A stretch of 64,000 nt of DNA from JAFAMB01 sp963775805 (GTDB lineage: Bacteria > Verrucomicrobiota > Verrucomicrobiia > Chthoniobacterales > JAFAMB01): contig CAVZKG010000002.1 of NCBI GenBank assembly GCA_963775805.1, positions 797,586 to 861,585 on the forward strand, given 5' to 3'. Made by a program: the position numbers and the translations under genes. Numbering within the stretch: position 1 is the stretch's first letter; each line of letters starts with the position of its first letter. Of the stretch, positions 1 to 8,617 are shown piece after piece. The notes under the pieces are model-generated. The model did not search any database. It was given only the letters and a program-made list of their open reading frames with translations, and was not told where the DNA came from.

Positions 1-981
1 CCGGTCTTTATTTAGCCGCGTCATAAGCGTGGCCCAAGCTTCATCGGCAAATGCGTCAGCCGGTTGGGAGACGGCCGAAATAAAGGGCCTGAACGCCGTC
101 AACCACTCGGAATCATCAAAAGCCAGTAGTGAAATATCTTTTGGTAGGCTTATTCGGCGCTGCGAGATAAGCTTGAGAGCAGCCAGTGTCATATTCTGGG
201 TTGCAGCAAAAACAGCGGTTGGTCTTTCCTGGCCCGATAGTATCGGCTCAATGGCGCGCATGGCGCTCTGTATTTGAGGGTCTCCGGCCAAGATCACTTG
301 CTCAAGCTTTGATAGCTTCTCTTCCCGCATCGCTTGCCGGTAGCCTTCAATTCGCTCCTTGATGTTTTGCAGACCAGGGTCTGATGCCAGAAACGCAATT
401 TTTCGGTGTCCCAAAGAAATCAAGTACCGAGTTCCTTCCAGACTGGCTTCCACGTTGTTGGCACAGATGCTGTCAAACCGATTATCTCGCCCAACCCGAT
501 CGACTAGGACAATCGGGATCTTGGCGCTGTGCAAGTCGGCTAGCGCGGGGGAATCATCGCGACACGGAATGACGATGAGGCCATCGATCTGACGGCTGAT
601 GAGTGCCGCAACGCGTTTTTGTTCCCAATTGGGATCTTCCTGGCTATCAGCAAGCAGAATTTGAGAATCGGTATAAGCGGCGCGCATTTCGATCCGGCGC
701 ACAATACCGGCAAAAAAGCCGATAGTAATGTCCGGGACCACGACCCCAATGATTCCGGATCTTTGTGTGCGCAAACCCATGGCTAGCGGGTTCCGGCTGT
801 ACTGGAGTGAAGCGATCGCGTCTTGAACTCGCTGCTGGAGCGGTGCGCTGACAAAGTGGTTACCGCGCAAGAAATTCGAGACAGTGGCAGTCGAAACACG
901 TGCGGCTTGGGCGACATCGCGAATCGTTGGCCGCCGGTCATCAATGAGACGCTCGCTTTTCCGCACTTCGAGGGAAAGCAT
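1..981 (-). CDS. LacI-family transcriptional repressor (3' end cut by window edge)
   Basis: Translating the minus strand from the ATG at 979-981 gives 327 codons that stay open to the window edge, close to the usual 330-345 residues of the family. Residues about 18-65 form the DNA-binding headpiece, with PTIRDVAQAARVSTATVSNF as helix-turn-helix and hinge entry. The rest is a periplasmic-binding-protein-like effector domain with typical landmarks (GIIGVVVPD, DGLIVIP, GHRKIAFL). It is divergent from the sugar ABC genes starting at 1117, so it most likely represses that operon and responds to its sugar or a phosphorylated derivative. A TTG eight codons upstream is an alternative start. The stop codon lies outside the window. 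Confidence 0.9.
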   Translation of the reverse strand, partial: MLSLEVRKSERLIDDRRPTIRDVAQAARVSTATVSNFLRGNHFVSAPLQQRVQDAIASLQYSRNPLAMGLRTQRSGIIGVVVPDITIGFFAGIVRRIEMRAAYTDSQILLADSQEDPNWEQKRVAALISRQIDGLIVIPCRDDSPALADLHSAKIPIVLVDRVGRDNRFDSICANNVEASLEGTRYLISLGHRKIAFLASDPGLQNIKERIEGYRQAMREEKLSKLEQVILAGDPQIQSAMRAIEPILSGQERPTAVFAATQNMTLAALKLISQRRISLPKDISLLAFDDSEWLTAFRPFISAVSQPADAFADEAWATLMTRLNKDR

Positions 982-1044
982 CGCGAATCGCTGACATTTA
1001 TGCAATTGAAAAATACCTTCAAATGAAAGCTTGATTTATTTTTG

Positions 1045-1058
1045 ATTAATCGTTTCAT
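1045..1058. promoter_or_regulatory. candidate LacI-type operator
   Basis: The 14-mer ATTAATCGTTTCAT is an imperfect palindrome around a central CG, as LacI-family operators usually are. It lies in the 135-bp divergent gap between the repressor and the first binding-protein gene. Its core AATCGTT recurs in a palindrome upstream of nagB (5814-5832). The role is inferred. Confidence 0.35.
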
Positions 1059-1116
1059 TACGTCGCGTTTTCCCCCCTGAATTTCCTACCCCCATCGTTC
1101 GACCCGCCACTCAATC

Positions 1117-2373
1117 ATGAAAATAATTGCAGCAACGTTCTTGGCAGCCCTTTGCGGCTGTATCGCTGTCAGCGCACAGCAAAAGACGGTGACCATCGCG
1201 ACAGTGAACAATCCGGACATGATCACCCTCAAACGGCTTTCCGCGAAATTCGAGGCCGCGAATCCGGATATTAAACTTCAATGGGTTGTCTCCGAAGAAA
1301 ACGTTCTTCGCCAGCGTGTCACGACCGACGCCTCGACCGGTGGTGGTCAGTTTGACCTCGTTTTTCTTGGTCTTTACGAAGCCCCTCTCTTCGGTCGCCA
1401 GGGCTGGCTAAGAGAATTCAAAGACCTTCCGGCCGACTACGATAACGAGGACGTTTTTAAGGCGTTGCGTGATGGGCTTTCATATGACGGAAAGCAGTAC
1501 GCTGTTCCATTCAATGCCGAGAGCTCGATGCTGTTTTATCGAAAGGATTTATTTGACGCTAAACGCTTGAAAATGCCTGACCAGCCGACATACGACGACA
1601 TCAAGAAGTTGGCCGAAGCGCTCACGGATAAGGCACACGGAGTTTACGGTGTCACTCTTCGTGGCAAACCAGGGTGGGGCGAAAATATGGCGTACATTGA
1701 TACCGTGGCGAACACCTTTGGCGCCCAATGGTTTGATATGGACTGGAAACCGACGATGGACTCGCCGGAGTGGAAAAAGGCGCTCACCTTCTACGTTGAT
1801 CTTATGAAAAATTATGGTCCTCCCGGAGCGACCTCAAACGGAGCGAATGAAACCGCAACTGTCTTCATGAGCGGCAAAGCGGCCATGTTTATCGACGCTA
1901 CGGCATGGGGAGGCCCGGTCGTCGATAAAGCCCAATCTAACGTCGCCGACAAGGTTGCCTATGCAAATGCTCCAATCGCCGATACTCCCAACGGTTCCCG
2001 GTGGCTTTGGTCCTGGGCGTTTGCGATTCCGAAGGGCTCCAAATCGCCCGAAGCGGCTCAAAAGTTTGCCCTTTGGGCGACCTCTAAAGAGTATATCAAG
2101 CTGGTGGCAGACGAAAAAGGTTGGGCTTCCGTTCCTCCAGGAACAAGGAAATCAACCTACGAAAATCCTGAGTACCAAAAGGCTGCTCCCTTCGCAGAGA
2201 TTTCATTGAAAGCCTTGCAAAGCGCTGACCCGACCAAGCCGACCAAAAATCCTGTCCCTTACACCGGGATCCAGTTTGTCAGCATGGCGACTTTGAGCAT
2301 CCGCTCCCGCCACCGGGTCACCTACTTCACCGCCACTTCCTCTATCGACTCCCTCGCGCTGGAGAGTCTTTAG
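1117..2373 (+). CDS. sugar/polyol ABC transporter solute-binding protein (family 1), abnormal C-terminus
   Basis: This 418-residue protein has an N-terminal Sec signal peptide (cleavage near SAQQ, residue 21). The body resembles the SmoE-type polyol/sugar-binding proteins of ABC importers, with a FEAANPDIKLQWV lobe-1 start, FDLVFLGLYEAPLF and a WLWSWAFAIPKGSK hinge region. It would bind substrate in the periplasm and deliver it to the permeases encoded downstream. After YTGIQFVS (about residue 388) the family's closing helix is not recognisable: the last 30 residues are rich in Ser, Thr and Arg. This suggests a small indel or decay at the 3' end, or divergence. Substrate is unknown, and the family call is firmer than functionality. 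Confidence 0.82.
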   Translation: MKIIAATFLAALCGCIAVSAQQKTVTIATVNNPDMITLKRLSAKFEAANPDIKLQWVVSEENVLRQRVTTDASTGGGQFDLVFLGLYEAPLFGRQGWLREFKDLPADYDNEDVFKALRDGLSYDGKQYAVPFNAESSMLFYRKDLFDAKRLKMPDQPTYDDIKKLAEALTDKAHGVYGVTLRGKPGWGENMAYIDTVANTFGAQWFDMDWKPTMDSPEWKKALTFYVDLMKNYGPPGATSNGANETATVFMSGKAAMFIDATAWGGPVVDKAQSNVADKVAYANAPIADTPNGSRWLWSWAFAIPKGSKSPEAAQKFALWATSKEYIKLVADEKGWASVPPGTRKSTYENPEYQKAAPFAEISLKALQSADPTKPTKNPVPYTGIQFVSMATLSIRSRHRVTYFTATSSIDSLALESL

Positions 2374-2428
2374 CTGAGATATTTGAAGATTGTTTTGGGC
2401 ACGATTGCTCTCTACGATCACAGGTCTC

Positions 2429-3703
2429 ATGTTGAAAAAATCTCTGACGTTTCTGTTAGGGCTAGTCTGTCTGACCGGCATTGGGAGCGTATGGGCGGAA
2501 GCAAAAGTTCAACTCACGATTGAGAGTTGGCGCAGTGATGACTTGAAAATCTGGCGGGACACCATCTTGCCCGCCTTTATGAAGAAGCACCCGGATATCG
2601 AGGTGGTTTTTTCACCCACCGCGCCGACGGAGTATAACGCGGTTCTGGACGCAAAACTTAAGGCGGGTACGGCGGGCGACCTGGTTGCCTGCCGCCCGTT
2701 CGACAAATCTTTGGAGATTTACAACGCAGGTCAACTCGTTGCGCTGAACGATCTACCCGGTTTGGAAAATTTTTCGGAGGTCGCAAAGGCCGGATGGTCG
2801 ACCGACGATGGAAAGACAACGTTTGCTATTCCGATGGCTTCGGTGATCCATGGCTTTCTCTACAATAAAGCCATCTTCAAGGAACTGGGTCTAAGCGTTC
2901 CTGCCACGGAGAAAGAGTTCCTTGCGGTGCTTGAGAAGATTAAGACGAACGGAAAATACATTCCGCTTGTCATGGGCACGAAGGACCAATGGGAATCGGC
3001 GACGATGGGTTACCAGAACATCGGGCCGACGCTGTGGGACGGTGAGACCGGCCGCAAAGCCCTCATCAGCGGGTCCGCCAAGTACAACCAGGGCGGTTTT
3101 CTCGCCGCGTTTGAAGCTCTCTCAAAGTGGAGGCCCTACCTGCCTGCGGGCTACCAGGCTCTGGCTTATCCCGATTCACAGAATCTCTTTGCCCAAGGAC
3201 GCGGCGCAATTTATCCGGCTGGATCATGGGACATCGGAGTGTTCCGACAAATGAATCCCAAGCTGGATCTTGGCGCGTTTAGACCGTACGCATTCGAGGA
3301 CAAAACCGAGGTTGTAATTGACGACCATCCCGATATTGCGCTGGGGCTAAATGCTGCGAGCAAGAACAAGGAGGCTGCGCGCACTCTGCTTTCCTGGGTC
3401 GCATCGGCTGAATTCGCGCAGCTTTACGCCAATGCACTGCCCGGCTTCTTCCCGCTCGCGAACGTGCAGTACACGCTTGACGACCCGGTCGCTCAAGAAT
3501 TCGTGAACTGGCGCAAAGACAATAAGGCCTCCTTCCGTTGTTCGTATCAAATCCTCTCGCGGAACGCCAACCCGAACAATGAAAACGACCTCTGGAATGC
3601 GTGCGCTCAGATTTTAAACGGCACGGAAACGCCGCAACAGGCAGCCGACGTTGTGCAAAAGAACCTCGCCTCCTGGTACAAACCGCAGCCGCCAGGGAGC
3701 TAG
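2429..3703 (+). CDS. sugar ABC transporter solute-binding protein (family 1)
   Basis: I chose the ATG at 2429 (425 residues) because it opens a clean signal peptide, MLKKSLTFLLGLVCLTGIGS, cleaved near VWAEA. The upstream in-frame ATG at 2390 would put 13 extra residues before it. The mature protein is an extracellular solute-binding protein of family 1 (KVQLTIESWRSDD, then an AIPMASVIHGFLYNKAIFKE segment). It lies 55 bp after the first binding protein and 130 bp before the MalF-type permease, so it is probably the main receptor of this importer. Two different binding proteins in a row suggest two substrates sharing one channel, or replacement of the first, whose C-terminus looks damaged. Confidence 0.88.
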   Translation: MLKKSLTFLLGLVCLTGIGSVWAEAKVQLTIESWRSDDLKIWRDTILPAFMKKHPDIEVVFSPTAPTEYNAVLDAKLKAGTAGDLVACRPFDKSLEIYNAGQLVALNDLPGLENFSEVAKAGWSTDDGKTTFAIPMASVIHGFLYNKAIFKELGLSVPATEKEFLAVLEKIKTNGKYIPLVMGTKDQWESATMGYQNIGPTLWDGETGRKALISGSAKYNQGGFLAAFEALSKWRPYLPAGYQALAYPDSQNLFAQGRGAIYPAGSWDIGVFRQMNPKLDLGAFRPYAFEDKTEVVIDDHPDIALGLNAASKNKEAARTLLSWVASAEFAQLYANALPGFFPLANVQYTLDDPVAQEFVNWRKDNKASFRCSYQILSRNANPNNENDLWNACAQILNGTETPQQAADVVQKNLASWYKPQPPGS

Positions 3704-3832
3704 AAACTTCACCCCCCGGCGAAACCTTCTGCCCCACCGTAAGGATCGCTCGGCTGTGGGATAGCCGGCGGCTCACTTTCATTACAACCGTCTGGACTGC
3801 GGGGAGTTGCGATTGCGGAACAGACCCCTCAA

Positions 3833-4750
3833 ATGCCGAAACGTCACTCTTTTCCGTTTCATATTCTGGTTTTCCTGGCCCCAGCCGTGCTGATTTACAC
3901 GGCATTCATGATTTATCCGCTAATTGATTCTTTCTGGCTTTCGCTGAGCAAAGGAGGGCCGGCCGGGGCGCCTGTTTTTGTCGGTGTCCAGAACTATCAA
4001 ACGCTATTCAGCCAGGAGCAATGGGCAAAACCGTTTTGGAACGCCCTTCGAAATAATGCCCTTTTTTTTATCATCCATATGCTAGTGCAGAATCCTGTCG
4101 CATTGCTGCTTGCCGCTCTTCTCGGAGCCCGGATCCGGGGAACCTCGATTTATCGAACCATCATCTTTACGCCAACCATCCTTTCGGTCGTGATCATTGG
4201 GTTTGTCTGGAAGCTGATTTTGAGCCCCGCGTGGGGCGTCTCGCGTACCATCTTGCAAACAATCGGGCTTGCCGGCCTTGACACTCCCTGGCTGGGGCTG
4301 GAATCCACCGCCCTGGTTGCGCTCTCGCTGATCTCCGTCTGGCAAAACGTCGGTATCCCGATGATGTTATTCCTCGCCGCTTTGATTCGTATTCCAGAGG
4401 ATTTGGTGGAAGCGGCGAGGGTGGATGGAGCAGGATCTTGGCGGACCTTCTGGGGTATCCAGTTTCCCTTGATACTGCCGACGGTAGGCATCGTTTCAGT
4501 CCTAACATTTGTCGGCAACTTCAATGCGTTCGAGCTGATCTACGCTACCCAAGGTGCGTTGGCCGGCCCTAATTTCGCTTCTGACGTTCTGGGGACCTAT
4601 TTCTTTCGCACTTTTTTCGGATACCAGCTTCAGTCCGCAGATCCCTACATGGGTTCTACGATCGCGGGGATCATGTTCATCATAATTCTCACCGGAGTGT
4701 TGATTTATCTCTTTGGTTGGCAACGCCGGATACAGGAGATTCGCTACTAG
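3833..4750 (+). CDS. sugar ABC transporter permease, MalF/UgpA type
   Basis: This 305-residue inner-membrane permease has about six membrane segments, beginning with a hydrophobic helix near residues 10-32. It has the binding-protein-dependent EAA loop near residue 195 (EDLVEAARVDGAGSWRTFW), which docks on the ATPase. It pairs with the MalG-type permease at 4799, and together they form the channel for the binding proteins encoded upstream. No ATPase gene lies in this operon, so a shared MsmX/UgpC-type ATPase encoded elsewhere is likely. No strong ribosome binding site precedes the ATG. Confidence 0.93.
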   Translation: MPKRHSFPFHILVFLAPAVLIYTAFMIYPLIDSFWLSLSKGGPAGAPVFVGVQNYQTLFSQEQWAKPFWNALRNNALFFIIHMLVQNPVALLLAALLGARIRGTSIYRTIIFTPTILSVVIIGFVWKLILSPAWGVSRTILQTIGLAGLDTPWLGLESTALVALSLISVWQNVGIPMMLFLAALIRIPEDLVEAARVDGAGSWRTFWGIQFPLILPTVGIVSVLTFVGNFNAFELIYATQGALAGPNFASDVLGTYFFRTFFGYQLQSADPYMGSTIAGIMFIIILTGVLIYLFGWQRRIQEIRY

Positions 4751-4753
4751 TGT

Positions 4754-4789
4754 CCTGTCCTCGAAATAGAGAGGTGTTTCGGGGACAGG
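4754..4789 (+). promoter_or_regulatory. intercistronic hairpin between the permease genes
   Basis: Arms 4754-4766 and 4777-4789 form a 13-bp stem with one G-U pair around a 10-base loop, starting 3 bases after the malF-type stop codon. No T-run follows, so it is more likely an mRNA-stabilising or partial-attenuation element than a terminator. Confidence 0.6.
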
Positions 4790-4798
4790 GAAACTAAC

Positions 4799-5632
4799 GT
4801 GCCGATGAAAAAATCGATCTCCAGAGTCTTACCCGCGCACGCCGCGCTCTTGCTTTATTCCCTGCTGGCGTTGTTCCCGGTCTTGCTGATTATCCTGAAC
4901 TCATTCAAAGACAGGTTGACGATATTCGCGGCGCCGTTTGATTTGCCGAGCGCCGCCACCTTTACGCTCGACGGCTACAGAACCCTTGGGACGACGGCGC
5001 GTTTCGACTTGTTCTTCCTGAACAGTTTCCTGGTAACGGCCGGTTCATTAATTTTGATACTGTCAGTCAGTTCGATGGCGGCCTTCGCTCTGGCAGAATA
5101 CAAATTCAGGCTTAATACCTTAACCGGACTCTACCTGGCAATCGGGATCATGGTACCGATCCGGCTCGGTACCGTGGGCATTCTGCGGATTATGGTGGAG
5201 CTCCATCTTGTGAATAATCTCTGGTCATTGATCCTTGTTTATGCCGCTCAGGGAATTCCGCTTGCCGTATTTGTGCTGACGGTTTTCATGCGGCAGTTAC
5301 CAAAGGATCTCACGGATGCTGCTCGCATCGACGGGGCCAGCGAATATCGCATTTACTGGCTTATCCTGCCCCTTGTACGACCGGCCCTCGGGTCAGTGCT
5401 GGCCATTTCCATGATTCCAATCTGGAATGACCTTTGGTTTCCACTCATTCTCGCACCGGGTGAATCAACGAAAACTCTGGTATTAGGGGCGCAGGCTTTC
5501 CTGGGCGAATTTGTGAACGACTACAACGCCGTGCTCGCCGCGTTGACACTTGCGATTCTGCCGCCGGTGCTTCTCTACCTGATCTTTTCGCGACAACTGA
5601 TCCGTGGAATAACTTCTGGCGCGGTGAAGTAA
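4799..5632 (+). CDS. sugar ABC transporter permease, MalG/UgpE type
   Basis: This 277-residue permease is the partner of the MalF-type protein. It has six predicted membrane segments and an EAA loop (DLTDAARIDGASEYRIYW, near residue 175). I kept the GTG start at 4799 because AGGG lies 8 bases upstream; an ATG two codons later is the alternative. The gene is separated from the other permease by 48 bases holding a strong hairpin. It ends the importer operon, and a hairpin with a T-run follows at 5754-5787. Confidence 0.93.
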   Translation: MPMKKSISRVLPAHAALLLYSLLALFPVLLIILNSFKDRLTIFAAPFDLPSAATFTLDGYRTLGTTARFDLFFLNSFLVTAGSLILILSVSSMAAFALAEYKFRLNTLTGLYLAIGIMVPIRLGTVGILRIMVELHLVNNLWSLILVYAAQGIPLAVFVLTVFMRQLPKDLTDAARIDGASEYRIYWLILPLVRPALGSVLAISMIPIWNDLWFPLILAPGESTKTLVLGAQAFLGEFVNDYNAVLAALTLAILPPVLLYLIFSRQLIRGITSGAVK

Positions 5633-5753
5633 ATTGAGGCGGCCGCAGGAGTTTCACTAACAGAAGAGCATGATACATCTAAAGATTTGCTCCTACGGAG
5701 CATCCTTTTGGCGTTGGAAATGTCCAAATTCCGAGTGAAACGACACTAACTCG

Positions 5754-5787
5754 AAAATCGCTCGAGCCCTTGGCCTCGAGCGATTTT
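5754..5787 (+). terminator. rho-independent terminator of the sugar importer operon
   Basis: A perfect 13-bp stem (AAAATCGCTCGAG and its complement) encloses an 8-base loop. The stem ends in TTTT on the plus strand and mirrors AAAA on the other side, so it could work in both directions. It separates the importer from nagB. Confidence 0.75.
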
Positions 5788-5813
5788 GGGGTTAAAGACA
5801 AGAAACCAACGCC

Positions 5814-5832
5814 GTGCAATCGTTGCTTGCAC
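5814..5832. promoter_or_regulatory. candidate operator upstream of the glucosamine-6-phosphate deaminase gene
   Basis: GTGCAA and TTGCAC flank a 7-base centre containing TCGTTG, ending 19 bases before the nagB ATG. The shared AATCGTT core with 1045-1058 suggests the same LacI-type repressor could act here. Confidence 0.3.
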
Positions 5833-5851
5833 CGAGTGAATACCTCTCCCC

Positions 5852-7774
5852 ATGGACTCTCCACGCGTCGAGGCAGAGCAATTTGAACGAATCAAAACGA
5901 AGGTCTTTCGAACCTCGGATGAGGCAGTTCGAGAGGTAGCAATGTCGATTTCAAACCTGATTCACAGACGCCAGTCAGAACGAAAAAATGTCGTTCTCGG
6001 TCTCCCAACCGGTTCGACACCCGTCAAACTCTACAGGGAGTTAGTTCGCCTTCATCGCGAGGAGGGTCTCTCCTTTGCAAATGTAGTTAGCTTTAATCTC
6101 GACGAGTATTACGGCCTCCCACCGGATCATCCGGAGAGCTACCACCGATTCATGGCAGTCCAACTGTTTCAACACGTCGACATTCTGCCCGAAAACGTGC
6201 ATCTCCCCGATGGATTGGTCGATCGGTCGAAACTCTTTGAGTTCTGCCTGGATTATGAAAGGCGAATCCGGGAAGCGGGTGGGATTGATATTCAGATTCT
6301 CGGCATAGGTCGCACCGGCCATATCGGGTTCAACGAACCCGGTTCCGGCATCGATTCCCGGACACGAATGGTGGCTTTGGATCGGATTACCCGACGCGAT
6401 GCTGCACGCGATTTCCGCGGTGAGGCCAATGTTCCCGAACACGCGATCACGATGGGGGTCGGTACGATTCTTGAAGCGCGCGAGATTCAACTCCTCGCCT
6501 GGGGTGATTCAAAAGCAGGGATTCTTCGCACGTCGGTCGAGGGAGACCAGGTGGATTCCGTTCCCGCAAGTTTCCTGCAACGGCACTCGAATTGCACTTT
6601 CTTCATCGACGAGGCTGCGGCAGCCGCACTCACACGGTTCCGGACACCGTGGCGCGTTGGACAAGTAGAATGGAATCCTCCGCTCATTCGGCAAGCGGTA
6701 GTGTGGGTCGCAGGCGAACTGAGGAAACCGGTTCTCCGGTTACGGGATGAAGACTATGCAGAAAACGGCCTGAGCTCTCTACTCGTTGAAGCGGGATCCG
6801 CCTATCGACTGAATTTAAGAATCTTCAATGAACTCCAGCATACGATCACAGGCTGGCCCGGAGGCAAATCGAATTCCGATGATTCGAACCGGCCGGTGCC
6901 CGCTGAACCCGCTCAGAAACGGGTGTTAGTGTTTGGTCCCGAACCGCTCGACGCAGAAATCGGCATGGGCGGAACACTCAATCGATTGGTGAACCAAGGT
7001 CATGACCTGACATTTGTGTACCTGACTTCAGGCAACTTAAGTGTGCCCGACAACGAAGCACGGATGGCAATCAGCTTGTTGAACGAAATCCGTCTGTCGC
7101 ACTCGGTACAGACTCCAAAATTGTTGGAATCGCTTGCGGAGGAACTTGAGAGTAAGGCCGCATATGATGAGGACAGTGCCGCGTTGCGACAGTTCAAAGG
7201 CTTGATCCGCAAAGCGGAGGCACGTGCGTCGTGCCGGATTCTCGGGTTGGATCTTAACAAGGTCCAGTTTGCCGATCTTTCCTTTTACGAGGCGGGTCGA
7301 TACCGACAGTTTGTGACTGCGGAGAGAGATATCGAACGGATCCTGGCGTTGTTCAAATCGGTTCGTCCGCATCAGGTCTATTTGACCGGTTCGGGTGCGG
7401 ACCCGAGCAGCGTCGCGGGAATCGTTTACCGCGTGGTGATGGCTGCCTTCGCTCGATGTCGTAACGAAGATTGGCCCACTAAATCCCAATTCTGGCTTTA
7501 TGCCTCAAGTGACCGCGCTTGGCTTTCCCACGAGATTGATATGACCGTTCCGTTGAGCCCGGCTGAGCTGACACTCAAATTGGAGTGCCTTTACCATCAT
7601 CGTTCCCAACGCAATCAGAAACCCTTTATCGAGCATGGTTCTGGAGAAACCTGGCAACAGGCAGAGAACGCAAATCGAGCGACCGCGCAGGAGTACGATC
7701 AATTGGGAATGGCCGAATACGAAGCCATTGAAGCGTTTCGAAGAGTCCAAACGGATTATACGGAGACTCAGTAA
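5852..7774 (+). CDS. nagB: glucosamine-6-phosphate deaminase fused to a degenerate LmbE/PIG-L domain
   Basis: The 640-residue protein has an N-terminal NagB domain (about 1-270), which converts glucosamine-6-phosphate to fructose-6-phosphate and ammonia in the cytoplasm. Visible active-site features are TGSTP near residue 53, D84 in NLDEYY, H157 and E162 in GHIGFNEPGS. The C-terminal half (about 355-600) has the LmbE/PIG-L fold signature but lost its metal ligands: the usual HPDD is E364-P-L-D367, and the usual HGTH after DP is S519-S-V-A522. It therefore looks like a pseudo-deacetylase that may be structural or regulatory. NagB-LmbE fusions of this length are known in Bacteroidetes. The neighbouring importer and LacI regulator make amino-sugar catabolism the likely pathway. 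Confidence 0.9.
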   Translation: MDSPRVEAEQFERIKTKVFRTSDEAVREVAMSISNLIHRRQSERKNVVLGLPTGSTPVKLYRELVRLHREEGLSFANVVSFNLDEYYGLPPDHPESYHRFMAVQLFQHVDILPENVHLPDGLVDRSKLFEFCLDYERRIREAGGIDIQILGIGRTGHIGFNEPGSGIDSRTRMVALDRITRRDAARDFRGEANVPEHAITMGVGTILEAREIQLLAWGDSKAGILRTSVEGDQVDSVPASFLQRHSNCTFFIDEAAAAALTRFRTPWRVGQVEWNPPLIRQAVVWVAGELRKPVLRLRDEDYAENGLSSLLVEAGSAYRLNLRIFNELQHTITGWPGGKSNSDDSNRPVPAEPAQKRVLVFGPEPLDAEIGMGGTLNRLVNQGHDLTFVYLTSGNLSVPDNEARMAISLLNEIRLSHSVQTPKLLESLAEELESKAAYDEDSAALRQFKGLIRKAEARASCRILGLDLNKVQFADLSFYEAGRYRQFVTAERDIERILALFKSVRPHQVYLTGSGADPSSVAGIVYRVVMAAFARCRNEDWPTKSQFWLYASSDRAWLSHEIDMTVPLSPAELTLKLECLYHHRSQRNQKPFIEHGSGETWQQAENANRATAQEYDQLGMAEYEAIEAFRRVQTDYTETQ

Positions 7775-7855
7775 GAGGACGACGGTTGGAGATGACGAGG
7801 GGTGGACACATTGAAGATAAAGCCGATGTGATCTAATTTTGTGTGACACACCGCG

Positions 7856-8038
7856 ATGGCTACTACGCGTTTTCGCACTCTCTGGGTTACTGACCCTCAC
7901 TTGGAATTTCTGACAGACGACACCTCCACGAAGGCGCAGTTCCTGCATGAACTGCGCCAGGAACCGGCGGATGCTATCCTGATCACTGGTGATATCACCA
8001 ACGCCCTGCACCCTCGTATCGACCTGTTCAGAATTTGA
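7856..8038 (+). pseudogene. truncated metallophosphoesterase (N-terminal fragment)
   Basis: Sixty codons match the beginning of a calcineurin-like phosphoesterase: LWVTDPHLEF supplies the D-x-H metal motif and ILITGDITNA supplies the GD motif. The reading frame then stops, and the remaining roughly 200 residues with the GNHE/GH motifs are absent downstream. It lies just beyond the 3' end of ssrA, a common integration target, so loss during a rearrangement is possible. The stretch from 8039 to 8187 shows no other gene. Confidence 0.6.
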
Positions 8039-8187
8039 CCGTAACGGTAGAGGGAGCCGAATATGGGAATCCGAAGATTTCGAGAGTGCTTGAGTTTGTG
8101 TGACCGCGTAACAATAACAGCGCTATCATGGGGCGTGTTATTAATTCGGACTGCCAAACTTACGTAAGTGTTTTATAATGAACAACT

Positions 8188-8542
8188 TGGAGGCGAGGGG
8201 AGTCGAACCCCTGTCCTTAAGAATATCGTTCCAAACTTCTACATGCTTAGCCGGTCATTATATAGAGCGAGTTTAGCGGATCGGCGCGCGACGCTCACTC
8301 TTGTGTCCACGAAATAACACTCGTCTTCCGGCGCGGTCACACCGCCATCGGACCAGCCTGCTGTCGTCGCGTCCGGCCTCAGCAGGCGTCGGGTCAGACA
8401 CGTCACGGATTAATTAGGCCGCGAGAGCGAGATCGTTAGTCTCAGCAGTTATTTTTTTGACTCGGTATTTTTACGAGGCCAACGAGTCATCCTCGGCATG
8501 CCGCCTGGATCTCAAACCTTAAGTCGAAACCAGTACGCCCCC
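8188..8542 (-). ncRNA. ssrA: transfer-messenger RNA (tmRNA)
   Basis: Read on the minus strand, the 355-nt RNA starts GGGGGCGTACTGGTTTCGAC and ends GGTTCGACTCCCCTCGCCTCCA. The ends form a 7-bp acceptor stem (one G-U) and the 3' part forms a T-arm. It rescues stalled ribosomes with SmpB, acting as tRNA and then as mRNA. The tag reading frame lies at 8414-8446. The architecture is the ordinary one-piece form. The gene lies 75 bases downstream of rfbA on the same strand. Confidence 0.95.
8414..8446 (-). other. tmRNA proteolysis-tag reading frame
   Basis: After the pre-resume sequence TAACT the tag reads GCT GAG ACT AAC GAT CTC GCT CTC GCG GCC TAA, giving AETNDLALAA. The LALAA end is the signal recognised by ClpXP-type proteases. 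Comparison with E. coli (TAGTC before its GCA resume codon) sets the frame. Confidence 0.85.
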
Positions 8543-8617
8543 ATTTTCAGTGGGTTTACCACCATAGACTGTTTGGAGCGCATCGCAACTTTTGGCGGCG
8601 TGCCATGGAACCGCCGC

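Noticed and set aside
8158..8169. 12-bp palindrome ACTTACGTAAGT near the tmRNA 3' end
   Set aside because: It has no loop or consistent T-run for tmRNA termination and no known binding motif; it may be chance.
7775..8542. Genomic island inserted at ssrA
   Set aside because: No integrase gene and no second copy of the tmRNA 3' end are visible in the window.
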